The position numbers were made by a program, and so were the translations under genes. Below, in pieces: positions 24,990 through 33,084 of a DNA stretch of 64,000 nucleotides. The DNA is from an uncultured Brevibacillus sp. (GTDB lineage Bacteria > Bacillota > Bacilli > Brevibacillales > Brevibacillaceae). Numbering within the stretch: position 1 is the first letter of the stretch; each line of letters starts with the position of its first letter. The notes under the pieces were generated by a model, which saw nothing but the letters and a program-made list of their open reading frames with translations, was not told the DNA's origin and ran no database searches. The stretch covers positions 124,001 to 188,000 of the forward strand of contig NZ_CANMZW010000001.1 in NCBI RefSeq assembly GCF_947502445.1, read 5' to 3'.

Positions 24990-25259
24990 TTGAGTAATCA
25001 CCGTATAGAATGGGTAGAACATATCATTTGTCCTGTTCAAAAATACATAAAAAGCGTAACCGTTTCAGGGGATGTGGGCTTCTGTAAACCTCAACTCGAT
25101 ATATACGTAAAAGTTAATTCTTACCTTACTTACGAGAATAGAGTTTTATTTGTTGATGACCAAGAAAAGAATCTGATAGAAGCACGAAATTTAGGTTGGA
25201 ATACATTACTTGCGGATGAAAAAGGTGAATGGACTAAAAAGATTGTTCAATATTTATAG
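24990..25259 (+). pseudogene. C-terminal remnant of a HAD-family hydrolase
   Basis: The frame encodes only the distal half of a HAD-like phosphatase: VSGDVGFCKPQLDIY (motif III region with the conserved Lys-Pro) and VLFVDDQEKNLIEARNLGWNTLL (motif IV DD). The nucleophile motif DxDxT and the cap domain are absent and no ribosome binding site precedes the frame. It is therefore read as a decayed gene. Confidence 0.6.
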
Positions 25260-25321
25260 TCATTGTTGAGTCTAATTCTGATAGTTAGCAACTATATAAA
25301 ATGAAAACAACGAAAAAGAAA

Positions 25322-25350
25322 GAACCCCTAGGGAATTTCCTAAGGGTTTG
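25322..25350 (-). terminator. Hairpin at the 3' side of the surface-domain fragment
   Basis: AACCCTTAGG and CCCTAGGGGTT pair on the minus strand, followed by CTTTCTTTTTC. The T-run is interrupted. Confidence 0.55.
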
Positions 25351-25359
25351 TCGATGGAA

Positions 25360-25683
25360 TCATTCAAGGGGTGGAGTCACTAATCCTTGAAGTGTCAGGG
25401 TAACGTCTGGATAGCCAGTTGATTTGATCGTGATGATGTATTCCTCGTTACGTGGAAACAAAGTCGGATTAAAGGCAATAAAGTTAAGACCTTCATCCAA
25501 TTCTACCGGGGGAGGAACAATATTTGATGATCCAAACAAGTAGTCACCCGGTGCTGGTCCCTCAAGGACTTCTGTTAGTGTCTGATCCCCGACTTTAACT
25601 GACGTAATGTGTGCTCTCCATGTTGGATTGTCGGTAAAAGTAAAGATAGGAATTGGGACGCCTGGTAAACGTGTAAAGACCAA
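25360..25683 (-). pseudogene. Fragment of a surface protein with a DUF1533-like domain
   Basis: About 107 residues are open, with a DUF1533/haemoglobin-interacting-domain-like pattern: ITSVKVGDQTL, INFIAFNP-like strand and YIITIKSTGYPDVTLTLQG. There is no signal peptide, and a stop codon lies only 15 bases upstream of the first possible start, which has no ribosome binding site. It is most likely the C-terminal end of a longer secreted protein whose upstream part has been lost. Confidence 0.45.
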
Positions 25684-25727
25684 ATCGCTATTCTCGACTT
25701 ATTCCCTTCTGTTTATGAGGGTTTTTG

Positions 25728-25790
25728 TCCGAGCCTACACCGTGCGAGCGACTTTCATCGCACACGGCGTTCCATCAACGGTAAGAATTC
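25728..25790 (-). mobile_element. Possible group II intron remnant
   Basis: On the minus strand the bases read TGGAACGCCGTGTGCGATGA followed by AAGTCGCTCGCACGGTGTAG. This hairpin and its GGAACGCCGTG start resemble the conserved element just before the reverse transcriptase frame in bacterial class C group II introns, as I remember it. No reverse transcriptase or domain V was found nearby, so it would be a scar. The rest of the 25684-25939 gap holds no gene. Confidence 0.4.
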
Positions 25791-25939
25791 AAAACAATGG
25801 GCAACTCTAACATTACTCGATTCAATGAGTACTTTCTCCTAACCAAAGTTAGGACTTTTTGATGAACCCAAAAAAGAGCAGAGGACATATTCCTCGGCTC
25901 CTGTTCTTTGTGGCAAATATGATCTTCCAGCAGAGTGCA

Positions 25940-26782
25940 TCAGAAGAATTTTGTTAAGAAAGAAATTCCTAGAGCGGCTGGATAAAGGGTGAAGATCGCC
26001 AGAATGTTTCCTAGAAAGCGACTAATCCCCAGATAGACCATGGCAGATCGAACGACTTCCATTGGGATTTTTCGATTTAGCCCTCTGTCAACGATGATGG
26101 CGCTTTGCGCGTCTACGAAGAAGAGGAGTAGAAATGCACCGACAGCGTTAATAGCAGGGGAAAGGCTGCTTGCACGCGCCATGTACTCAGGGTTTAACCA
26201 AGCCGCGTAGTAAGCAGCAATCGCTCCCATACTGAAAAAGGTGTACAGCACGATATTCAGGATCACCATGCTTTTGGGAACGCCGTCTAGCTTCAGTTTT
26301 TTCACCATTTCGAAGCGAGGAGGAGTCCAGCAATTTTTCAGTGCAGATAAACCTTCTTTTGAGAGAATGAGAAACTTGAAAACCCGTATAATGCTGCCGT
26401 CTTTTTCTAAACGCTCTACGCCAATATCGTAAAATTTAACGATGGTCGGCATAAAAATGATTGCCAGTGCAGTTCCGAGTACTCCACCAACAAGGGTAAA
26501 CTGCAGCATATGTAAGGGATCAAAGTTTCCTTTTACGGCACGGTCAATGATTCCCCCAATTGGAGCAATAAAAAACAGGGTCGCAGTTCGGGAACCGAAA
26601 GAAATCATGGCGTACAGAGAATTAGAGATGGCTATCTTTTGACCACGTACCCCAGCTAATCGTGACCAGTAGGAAGTCGTTTCAATAAAATTGGTCAAGG
26701 CTATCATTAGAAAAATGAAAAGGAGCCGTTCAATGCTCACATCACCCAAGAAGCTAGAATCGGTTATATCCAAGTGGTTCAC
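25940..26782 (-). CDS. Amj-like (DUF2837) lipid II flippase family membrane protein
   Basis: A 280-residue membrane protein with about six to eight hydrophobic segments. Conserved features recalled for the DUF2837/Amj family are present: LTNFIETTSYWSRLAGVRGQ near residue 35, SRTATLFFIAP near 68, and FVDAQSAIIVD followed by SRFLGNILAIF near the C-terminus. Bacillus Amj is an alternative to MurJ for moving lipid II across the membrane. The GTG start at 26782 is three bases after the stop of the upstream adenylate-forming enzyme, implying coupled translation. Family assignment is from memory and moderately sure. Confidence 0.65.
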   Translation of the reverse strand: MNHLDITDSSFLGDVSIERLLFIFLMIALTNFIETTSYWSRLAGVRGQKIAISNSLYAMISFGSRTATLFFIAPIGGIIDRAVKGNFDPLHMLQFTLVGGVLGTALAIIFMPTIVKFYDIGVERLEKDGSIIRVFKFLILSKEGLSALKNCWTPPRFEMVKKLKLDGVPKSMVILNIVLYTFFSMGAIAAYYAAWLNPEYMARASSLSPAINAVGAFLLLFFVDAQSAIIVDRGLNRKIPMEVVRSAMVYLGISRFLGNILAIFTLYPAALGISFLTKFF

Positions 26783-26785
26783 ATC

Positions 26786-28201
26786 CTAGAGGTTTAATGT
26801 TGTAAATTCCTTTTCATTCTCAACGATCGTCGGCTTCGTCACAAGCGGAAATTCTCTTACTGCATATCTAATTTTACCCGAACTGCTGCGAGGAATTTCA
26901 TTGACGAACGAGATTGATAGATGGATATTCCCTAATTTTTTCATAATCTCATCGCGGAAGATCTGTTCATCCCGTTCAAAGTCATGACTGCCAACGTTTT
27001 TGACTAATTTCAACGAAACATCCTCATGCGTATGTTGGATTAGCTGATAACCGGAAAAGCTCTCCAAATTCCACATGACTTGGTTAAAGTAGTTTCCGTG
27101 GACATATGAACCGTCACGTGCAACAAATACGTCGTCTTCTCGTCCTTCCAAACTGCCGAGGATAGGTAGGTGGTTCCCGCAGCCACATGGCTTATCCGAG
27201 AGGGAAACGACATCGCCTAGCTGATAGCGGATTCGCGGCATGGAATAGTTGTTTAAATCGGTAACGAGTAACAGGCCCTTTTCATTATATCCAAGGGGCT
27301 GCTTGGTATGAATATCGACGACTTCCAGATAGCAGTTTTTAGCGGAAATATGCATGTTTCCTTCTGGGCATTCATAGGCAATAATGCCGCCATCTCGAGC
27401 GCCATATTCATTAATGACTTTACAGTTAAAGGCTGTTTCAATCACTTCTCTCTGCTGAGGCTGAAGTGTCTCGGCAGTAGTGACGACTGCATTCAGCTTA
27501 ATCCGTAGTCTCAGATTGTTTCGAATCATCAGCTCAGCTAATAATGCCAAAGCAGACGGATACCCATACAGGTAGTTTGGTTTGAAGGAGTGAATCTGAT
27601 CGAGATATTTTCGAATGCTCTCTTCCTTCAAATCATAGGCAGAAATGATCGTTCGGTTTTTTAACAAAACTTCTTTCAGCTGGTGAATTTGGCTTTGATT
27701 TTTCGAAAGCTCAATGGAGGAGCCCCAAACCATCACAGATGGATCGCCAATTTGAATTCCGCTCCAAGACAATCCCAACCACCGTGCAGCTTCAAAATGC
27801 TCGACAGTTACTCTATCTAGATAAAATCGTGTAGGCTCTCCAGTCGAACCGCCAGTGCGATTGGCGATTAACTGGGAGCGGTCAGCGGTGTTTGAAATGT
27901 AACTCTCGCTATTTTGATTGAAATATTTTTTGGTAAGAATCGGAAAATACTGAATCGCTTCAGCAGGGGTAGAAACAGAGTTGATCAGCTCGTGATCGAG
28001 ATCCTTATAGGCTGGAACGTTTTTAATAGCATGAGCGAGCAGTTCTTTTAGACGTTCAGACTGATGCTGAGAAATCTCCTGCTTCGAAAGACTCTGAAAT
28101 TTTTTCATTTCAGACATATAGGCTCTGATTTTGTTCCCTTTCTTTTTTTCCATATAGGGCCACAAAATGTTTCTAATCGACCAACCAATAAGAGAAGACA
28201 C
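26786..28201 (-). CDS. CapK/PaaK-like adenylate-forming enzyme
   Basis: A 471-residue protein of the phenylacetate-CoA ligase / CapK superfamily. It shows ANRTGGSTGEPTRFYLDR (phosphate-binding loop) near residue 118, the motif NEYGARDGGIIAYECPEG near 275, and PRIRYQLGDVVSL near 340. A CGCG cluster (residues about 350-354) is reminiscent of Zn or structural cysteines in PaaK proteins. Members activate carboxylates, and CapK-type proteins often lie in polysaccharide loci. A GTG at 28201 after AAAAAAGGAG is favoured over a TTG at 28231. Cotranscribed with the Amj-like gene. Confidence 0.8.
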   Translation of the reverse strand: MSSLIGWSIRNILWPYMEKKKGNKIRAYMSEMKKFQSLSKQEISQHQSERLKELLAHAIKNVPAYKDLDHELINSVSTPAEAIQYFPILTKKYFNQNSESYISNTADRSQLIANRTGGSTGEPTRFYLDRVTVEHFEAARWLGLSWSGIQIGDPSVMVWGSSIELSKNQSQIHQLKEVLLKNRTIISAYDLKEESIRKYLDQIHSFKPNYLYGYPSALALLAELMIRNNLRLRIKLNAVVTTAETLQPQQREVIETAFNCKVINEYGARDGGIIAYECPEGNMHISAKNCYLEVVDIHTKQPLGYNEKGLLLVTDLNNYSMPRIRYQLGDVVSLSDKPCGCGNHLPILGSLEGREDDVFVARDGSYVHGNYFNQVMWNLESFSGYQLIQHTHEDVSLKLVKNVGSHDFERDEQIFRDEIMKKLGNIHLSISFVNEIPRSSSGKIRYAVREFPLVTKPTIVENEKEFTTLNL

Positions 28202-28477
28202 AATGTACACTCCTTTTTTTGCTTGTAACAAAGGTTAAGAGCTCGTCGTACGAATAAAGGCTCGTTTGTTTATACGTTTGAGACGTACACCAAGATACTT
28301 CAGTGTCTGCTCCAGGCAAGCCTCCAAAACGAATTATACTATACCACAAGATTACTTTGTGAAAAAGCGGTCATGCTCCCAAGTATGGACATAGGGATTG
28401 AGAGTCAACAAGTATGGTAAAGTAAATCAGTACCGTCACTACTACAGTGGTGAAAATAGCTGGAGGTAAATAGCGGG

Positions 28478-29008
28478 TTGGCTTATGAATCAACAACGCT
28501 AGACGATGTGGAAGACCGTTTTCACTGGTCGCTGGATCGCGAAGTAACCGCCTATTTGAATGTGCCGGATAAATATCCTCCGTTTACAAAAGAAGAAACA
28601 AAGCAATGGATCGAGGCATGTATAAACAGAAGTAATGGATACATACAAAAAGCGATTACTACCGAAAACGGTCACCACATCGGTTGGGTTGATCTAAAAA
28701 ACATTGATGAGGCAGACAAGAGCGCAGAAATTGACATTACGATTGGTAATAAGCGGTTCTGGGGGAAAGGGTATGGCTCCTCAGCATTACGAGCCATGCT
28801 ATCTGTAGGATTTCATGAATGGGAGTTAAACAAAATTTGGCTTCGTGTTGATGTAGATAATGAAAAGGCAATTCGGTCGTATCATCAAAATGGATTTCGA
28901 GAAGAAGCGATGATGTATCAGGATAGGTGGAGAAATGGCGTTTACGTGGATCGACTGCGTATGGGGATATGGAGAAAAGACTTTGATCTTTCCATAATAG
29001 ACCAGTAA
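28478..29008 (+). CDS. GNAT-family (RimJ/RimL-type) N-acetyltransferase
   Basis: A 176-residue acetyltransferase with the acetyl-CoA-binding core KRFWGKGYGSSALRAML (RxxGxG/A) near residue 90 and the tail NEKAIRSYHQNGFREEA typical of RimJ/RimL-like enzymes. The N-terminus is a little shorter than usual: it starts at TTG within the first strand, lacking the customary ERLxLR segment. GGAGG lies 11 bases before that TTG. The substrate is unknown. Confidence 0.8.
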   Translation: MAYESTTLDDVEDRFHWSLDREVTAYLNVPDKYPPFTKEETKQWIEACINRSNGYIQKAITTENGHHIGWVDLKNIDEADKSAEIDITIGNKRFWGKGYGSSALRAMLSVGFHEWELNKIWLRVDVDNEKAIRSYHQNGFREEAMMYQDRWRNGVYVDRLRMGIWRKDFDLSIIDQ

Positions 29009-29013
29009 AAATG

Positions 29014-29038
29014 AAGAAACGGGTATTAACCCGTTTTC
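29014..29038. terminator. Bidirectional hairpin between the GNAT gene and a small convergent gene
   Basis: AAACGGGT and ACCCGTTTT pair with a four-base loop; short T-runs exist on both strands. Confidence 0.65.
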
Positions 29039-29039
29039 C

Positions 29040-29198
29040 TCAATCTTCTGGAGTCCGGTCAACAAAAAGTTTTGTAACCGAGGTGTAATCACCTTTTTCT
29101 ATCTCCTGTTCGCTCGCTTTTTCTTCAAGCGGGTCATGACCATACATACTTGGAGCAACCGTTGGCTCGTCATTCGGAGCTGCTTTCTGCTTGTCCAT
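29040..29198 (-). CDS. Small acidic protein of 52 residues
   Basis: This short frame starts at ATG 29198 after a strong AAAAGGTGGTGG site and ends at TGA at 29042-29040. The protein is acidic and mostly disordered-looking (DEPTVAPSMYGHDPLEEKASE, then EIEKGDYTSVTKLFVDRTPED). It has no signal or membrane segment. The good ribosome binding site and the terminator right after it support a real gene. I do not recognise a family. Confidence 0.6.
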   Translation of the reverse strand: MDKQKAAPNDEPTVAPSMYGHDPLEEKASEQEIEKGDYTSVTKLFVDRTPED

Positions 29199-29254
29199 AA
29201 ATATCCACCACCTTTTACTAGTAGCGTGTGAAGGAATGGACGTCCTTATGCTTC

Positions 29255-29482
29255 TTACTTGCTGGAGGCCATCGATTGGTTAACAAAGTATTGAATCAGG
29301 TTCTTTTCTTCAATTCGACTTTGAGCCATTTTCTCTGGAGCATCCTTAGTTTTCATCAGCTGTTTTTGGAAAAAGAGGAGAATGTAGTCCAAGATTTCAT
29401 CGATGGATATATTTCCGCCGACAAGTCCATGATCAGCACCTTTTACGCGAAGAAAACTGGCATCGCATGGAATGATGGGCAA
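29255..29482 (-). pseudogene. Possible C-terminal remnant of an alpha/beta hydrolase
   Basis: About 75 residues are open, beginning IPCDASFLRVKGADHGLVGG and ending in a charged helix. The VKGADHGLVGG stretch resembles the catalytic-His region at the end of alpha/beta hydrolases. A stop lies directly upstream and no ribosome binding site is visible. It sits just after the SLH protein stop. Confidence 0.3.
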
Positions 29483-29489
29483 TCACCCG

Positions 29490-30179
29490 TCATTGAACTT
29501 GAGTACTAGGCTCCTCAGCTTTTGGTCCTGGGTGTGCTTTCAAATATTCAACTGCATTGTAGATGATCTCGGCAGCTTCTTTGCGTGTAATGGCATCTTT
29601 CGGATGAAGCAATTTATCTGCACCCAGCGCGGTGATCCCTAGGACAAGTGAGCGCTGAATCGTGCCTTGGTATTGAACAGTCAGTTGATCTGCATCCCCA
29701 AACTCGACGGGAACGATCTTGATCATTGGCAAATTACCGTGACGCTCCATCGCGAGCATTAGCTGATGAATGAACTCTTCTTTGGTCCAAACCTGATTAG
29801 GGTCCAGGTCAGCTGGCAATTCAAAGCCGTTGTTCGCTGCGACGATGAGCGCATTTGCATACCAGCCATTGTTGTCCGCTTTTGAAAAGTAGTCGGTTGC
29901 TTTTGGTTCTTTAATAAAGCGGATCGTATCCAGGTTCAGGTCCAAGGCTTTGACAATCAATTGAACCCCTTGCGCAGCTGTCACTGTAGCGTCTGGCATA
30001 AAATGATGATCCTCTACACCTTGAATTGTACCCATTTGTTGCAGGGCAATAATTTTATCTTTGGCAGCTACATTCGCCAGGTCAGTAAACGGAGTTGTTT
30101 GTGCAAAGCTTGGTTGGACAATAGATAAAGCCATGACAGCAAATGTAGAAAAAGTAAGCAGAGTGCGATTGATTTTCAT
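29490..30179 (-). CDS. Secreted S-layer homology (SLH) domain protein
   Basis: A 229-residue protein with a signal peptide (residues 1-27, ending PSFAQ) and SLH-type units. The first is PFTDLANVAAKDKIIALQQMGTIQG...FMPDATVTAAQGVQLIVKAL. A second and third are more degenerate (WYANALIVAANNG...WTKEEFIHQLMLAM, then SLVLGITALGADKLLHPKDAITRKEAAEIIYNAV). SLH domains bind pyruvylated secondary cell-wall polymer. No other domain is present, so it may act alone or as an anchor partner. The ATG at 30179 follows ACGAGGTGATC. Confidence 0.8.
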   Translation of the reverse strand: MKINRTLLTFSTFAVMALSIVQPSFAQTTPFTDLANVAAKDKIIALQQMGTIQGVEDHHFMPDATVTAAQGVQLIVKALDLNLDTIRFIKEPKATDYFSKADNNGWYANALIVAANNGFELPADLDPNQVWTKEEFIHQLMLAMERHGNLPMIKIVPVEFGDADQLTVQYQGTIQRSLVLGITALGADKLLHPKDAITRKEAAEIIYNAVEYLKAHPGPKAEEPSTQVQ

Positions 30180-30306
30180 AGCGATCACCTCGTCTGGTTG
30201 TTAGTGTTACACTCCGTTTGACGAGGGATGTTTTGGAATGTTTCAATAGGAGCAGAAGATTTTTTTCGCGGACAGGAAACAAATAGAAAGAGGGATGAGT
30301 GTACAT

Positions 30307-30741
30307 ATGAACATTCTAACGAAATTTTCGATTGCGCGACCTGCCCATGAAGTGTTCGAAGCCTTTGTTGATCCTGCAAAAATCGGGAATTTTTGGTTTT
30401 CGTCCAGCTCGGATAGATGGGAAGCAGGCAAAACGATTACGCTCAGGTATGAGGAATACAATGCCACCGTTGTCATCAAGGTGGTAGAAGTCAAGCGCAA
30501 CCAAAAAATCGTGTTTGTCTGGGAAGGCCCTGGGGAAGAGCATGTTGTTACCATTGCGCTGCAAGAAGTGGACGAGGCTCGTACCGTAATCGAAGTGAAT
30601 GAAGAAGGCTTTTCACAAGATGATCCTGAGTTCGTAAGCAAGCTGGTAGATAATAAAGAAGGATGGGTGTTTGTATTGACCTGCCTGAAGGCGTATCTGG
30701 AATTCGGCGTGAAAGAGCTGCGAGCAGGCTTAGTCAAATAA
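30307..30741 (+). CDS. SRPBCC-fold protein (AHSA1 / polyketide-cyclase-like)
   Basis: A 144-residue START/AHSA1-type ligand-binding fold. It opens ILTKFSIARPAHEVFEAFVDPAKIGNFWF, a standard family start, continues through VVIKVVEVKRNQKIVFVWEG and ends in a long C-terminal helix that would cap the hydrophobic cavity (EGWVFVLTCLKAYLEFG). The ligand is unknown. The ATG at 30307 is chosen because AAAGAGGG precedes it; an ATG at 30295 overlaps that site. Confidence 0.85.
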   Translation: MNILTKFSIARPAHEVFEAFVDPAKIGNFWFSSSSDRWEAGKTITLRYEEYNATVVIKVVEVKRNQKIVFVWEGPGEEHVVTIALQEVDEARTVIEVNEEGFSQDDPEFVSKLVDNKEGWVFVLTCLKAYLEFGVKELRAGLVK

Positions 30742-30757
30742 AAGAAAACGATCATGG

Positions 30758-30801
30758 AGCCCTGCAACAGCACCCTTATGTGTCGCAGGGCTGTTTGTTT
30801 T
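30758..30801 (+). terminator. Terminator after the SRPBCC gene
   Basis: AGCCCTGC and GCAGGGCT form an eight-pair stem with a GTTTGTTTT tail. Confidence 0.7.
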
Positions 30802-30809
30802 AAAAGCAT

Positions 30810-31240
30810 TTAACGAGATTGAACGGTAGCCCCAGGGCAGCGACTTTGAACTTCTGCCAAAAAGGCGTCTTCTTCGAGGGGAGAGATGTAGATTAAATCA
30901 TACTTGTTGTAGAGGATTTCAAGTCGTTTGGTGGAGGTTGCTGCACTTGCAGCGATAGAGGTGACAGGCTTGACACTTGTGATGCTTTGTAGAGGAATGG
31001 TTTTTTGAGTGGCCCACTGTAAACAAGTAGGGCTGGTTAAGTTACATAATAGACAGTTCCCAGCCAGATCCAGGCTAACAATCCGGCAACGCCAATGCAG
31101 ACAATGAAAATGATCGTCCCGCCGCCAGCATCTATGCCGCTAATAAAAAAAGGGGAAAGTCCAGAAAAAACACTGAATAGGATGCAGACCCAAATGGTGA
31201 TCGATAACCATAAATCCCGTCTGGTAACAAACGCACTCGT
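30810..31240 (-). pseudogene. Broken PH-domain (bPH-type) membrane protein gene
   Basis: Read on the minus strand, the upstream part encodes two hydrophobic helices (RRDLWLSITIWVCILF and TIIFIVCIGVAGLLAWIWLG) followed by TVYYVT and a TAA at about 31037. The same frame continues with LLVYSGPLKK. A six-base T-run on the plus strand (31001-31006) then marks a frame change, after which TIPLQSITSVKPVTSIAASA...LEILYNKYDLIYISPLEEDAFL follows to the stop at 30810. This is the layout of small bacterial PH-domain proteins. One nonsense codon, one homopolymer shift and no recognisable start make it a pseudogene. Confidence 0.7.
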
Positions 31241-31328
31241 GTATGAAATGACTAAGTTTTGAAACGAGTTGAGCTTGTGCTACTATTGTTATGTAAATTT
31301 TATCCATAAATAACAAAGGAGCGAGTCT

Positions 31329-31695
31329 GTGAACTATTTTACGATAGACTGGTATAAGGAAATGCAGGTATATGGATTTTTAACCTTTCCTGAAACTCGG
31401 GAAGACTGGGAAGAAAACATCGCGTATTACGAGTCAGAGGGAATCGATTACAAGGCGAACTTTCAAAGTGAGATAGAAGAGCGCAAAGAGGATCTGCTAC
31501 GGTTCCTGCCCGCTTCCTTTCATCCCTACATTCATGACTATTCCATACGAGCAGAGTATCCGACGCCAGAACTGGTGGCTCTACAATGAGATTTACGCCA
31601 CTGATCGTGGATTTGAGCTGCATGTCTTGTTTGATTGCCCTTTAACCGAGTGGAAGATCGTTGCAGAAAATGTTCAGATCGAAACAGTAAAATAA
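31329..31695 (+). pseudogene. Broken DUF4085 family gene
   Basis: The 5' part (GTG 31329 after CAAAGGAG) encodes YFTIDWYKEMQVYGFL and runs to residue ~80. Around 31560-31575 the coding potential jumps to another frame that reads NWWLYNEIYATDRGFELHVLF and ends VAENVQIETVK at 31695. In DUF4085 proteins these segments are separated by roughly a hundred residues, so the middle has been deleted. Function of the family is unknown. Confidence 0.65.
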
Positions 31696-31703
31696 ATGCG
31701 AAA

Positions 31704-31735
31704 GAGAACTTCTTCCTACGAGGAAGTTCTTTTAT
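31704..31735 (+). terminator. Terminator after the broken DUF4085 gene
   Basis: AGAACTTCTTC and GAGGAAGTTCT pair around a short loop, followed by TTTTAT. Confidence 0.75.
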
Positions 31736-31857
31736 ATGAATTGGCCTTTTGACTCATAGGGTTTGGCGCAAGCCATCATGTATGATGGATCTATGGGGCA
31801 TTTTGGCAATCTAATAAGGCCGATCGTCATACAAAAAGCAGGTAAAGGAGTAGCATT

Positions 31858-32913
31858 ATGCGGGGAAAAAACAAAACCACCATCATCATTATTGCACTGA
31901 TCGTCGTAGCGGCACTAGGATTCGCAGGTTACCGATATTTGAGTCCGCTGTCATTGGCAGAAGGGTATTTGTATGAAGATAGTTCGCATCTTCTTTATGC
32001 AAAGGTAACTCCAGATGAGAATAATGTGAAGGTTGAATTTTCAGTAGCAAAAGTAGAAAAAGATACAGACGATATTCCCACTCTAAAAAGCGATACGCAG
32101 CAATATACAGGGACGATAGACGGAGGAAAGCTGATTCTAAAGCCGCTGCCAGACAGTGGAGCGGAATTACATGCGACTGTGAGTGCGGAAGAGCTCGTTT
32201 TCCCGGGACCGATTGCGGATATTCAAATGACAGAAACCAAGCTTCTCGCGAGTCAGGCGGCAACCTATGAAAAGAAGCTACAAGATTTAACCGCACAGGT
32301 GACGCAAGAAGCAGAGCAAAAGAAAAAAGAAGTGGCAGAGCGCAGGGCTAAAGAACAGGAACGGGTCGATTTTGCGAAGAAAGTGGAACGGACGACCAAG
32401 CTTGCAGCCGACCTTATCGAAACGGCACAGTATTTGACAGAAATCCAATTTTCAGAAGAAACCAGCTTCAATCAGGAGCAAGTGACAGAATTGCAAGGCC
32501 TTTTGGACGAGCTTGGCCAGTATGCGAAGCAGCCAAGTATCCATAAAACAGAATTTGAAGTCATGCAAGGAACAGCAAGCAGTATGAAGGTACTGGTTGA
32601 TGGCTTGAATACGATGGATGCGACGATTCAGGAAAAGAAGAAGAGTATGAATGACTTGATCGCCGTTTTGGAAACCGATATAACAGACATCAAGAGTGTA
32701 TGGGAGGAAATCAAAGCAACGGTCCCTGATGCGCAAAAGCGGGAAGAAACAGTGAATCAAGCGATCAAGACAGGAACCGAAGCCATACAAAAGGCGAAAC
32801 AGCAGATAGCCGCCGTCGAGAAAGAACAGGCAGGGTTGAAGCAGTCAGCAAACAAGCTGTATCAGGATGCTGTCCATGTCATCAGCCAGACGAAAACCAA
32901 GTATGCTTTTTAA
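31858..32913 (+). CDS. Membrane-anchored coiled-coil protein, function unknown
   Basis: A 351-residue protein. A basic start (MRGKNKTT) and one hydrophobic helix at residues 8-28 suggest an N-terminal anchor with the remainder outside the membrane. Residues ~35-125 form a beta-rich domain; residues ~130-180 and 240-345 are strongly coiled-coil (KKEVAERRAKEQERVDFAKK, and KAKQQIAAVEKEQAGLKQ). No family recognised. AAAGGAG precedes the ATG, and a terminator follows, so it is a single-gene unit. Confidence 0.75.
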   Translation: MRGKNKTTIIIIALIVVAALGFAGYRYLSPLSLAEGYLYEDSSHLLYAKVTPDENNVKVEFSVAKVEKDTDDIPTLKSDTQQYTGTIDGGKLILKPLPDSGAELHATVSAEELVFPGPIADIQMTETKLLASQAATYEKKLQDLTAQVTQEAEQKKKEVAERRAKEQERVDFAKKVERTTKLAADLIETAQYLTEIQFSEETSFNQEQVTELQGLLDELGQYAKQPSIHKTEFEVMQGTASSMKVLVDGLNTMDATIQEKKKSMNDLIAVLETDITDIKSVWEEIKATVPDAQKREETVNQAIKTGTEAIQKAKQQIAAVEKEQAGLKQSANKLYQDAVHVISQTKTKYAF

Positions 32914-32936
32914 CGAGTTCAGGAGATAATAGAATC

Positions 32937-32979
32937 GCTCACCTTTTTCCAAAAGTACATGGAGGAGGTGAGCTTTTTC
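32937..32979 (+). terminator. Terminator after the coiled-coil protein gene
   Basis: GCTCACCT and AGGTGAGC form an eight-pair stem followed by five T residues. Confidence 0.8.
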
Positions 32980-33084
32980 CTTATATACGGGTTTTCAGGA
33001 AGGATTAATTGTATTATTCTTATTGTATTACTATGGAATCGCTGGCTATAAAGACATTAGAGCATGTTTTGCAGGAGGGTGACG

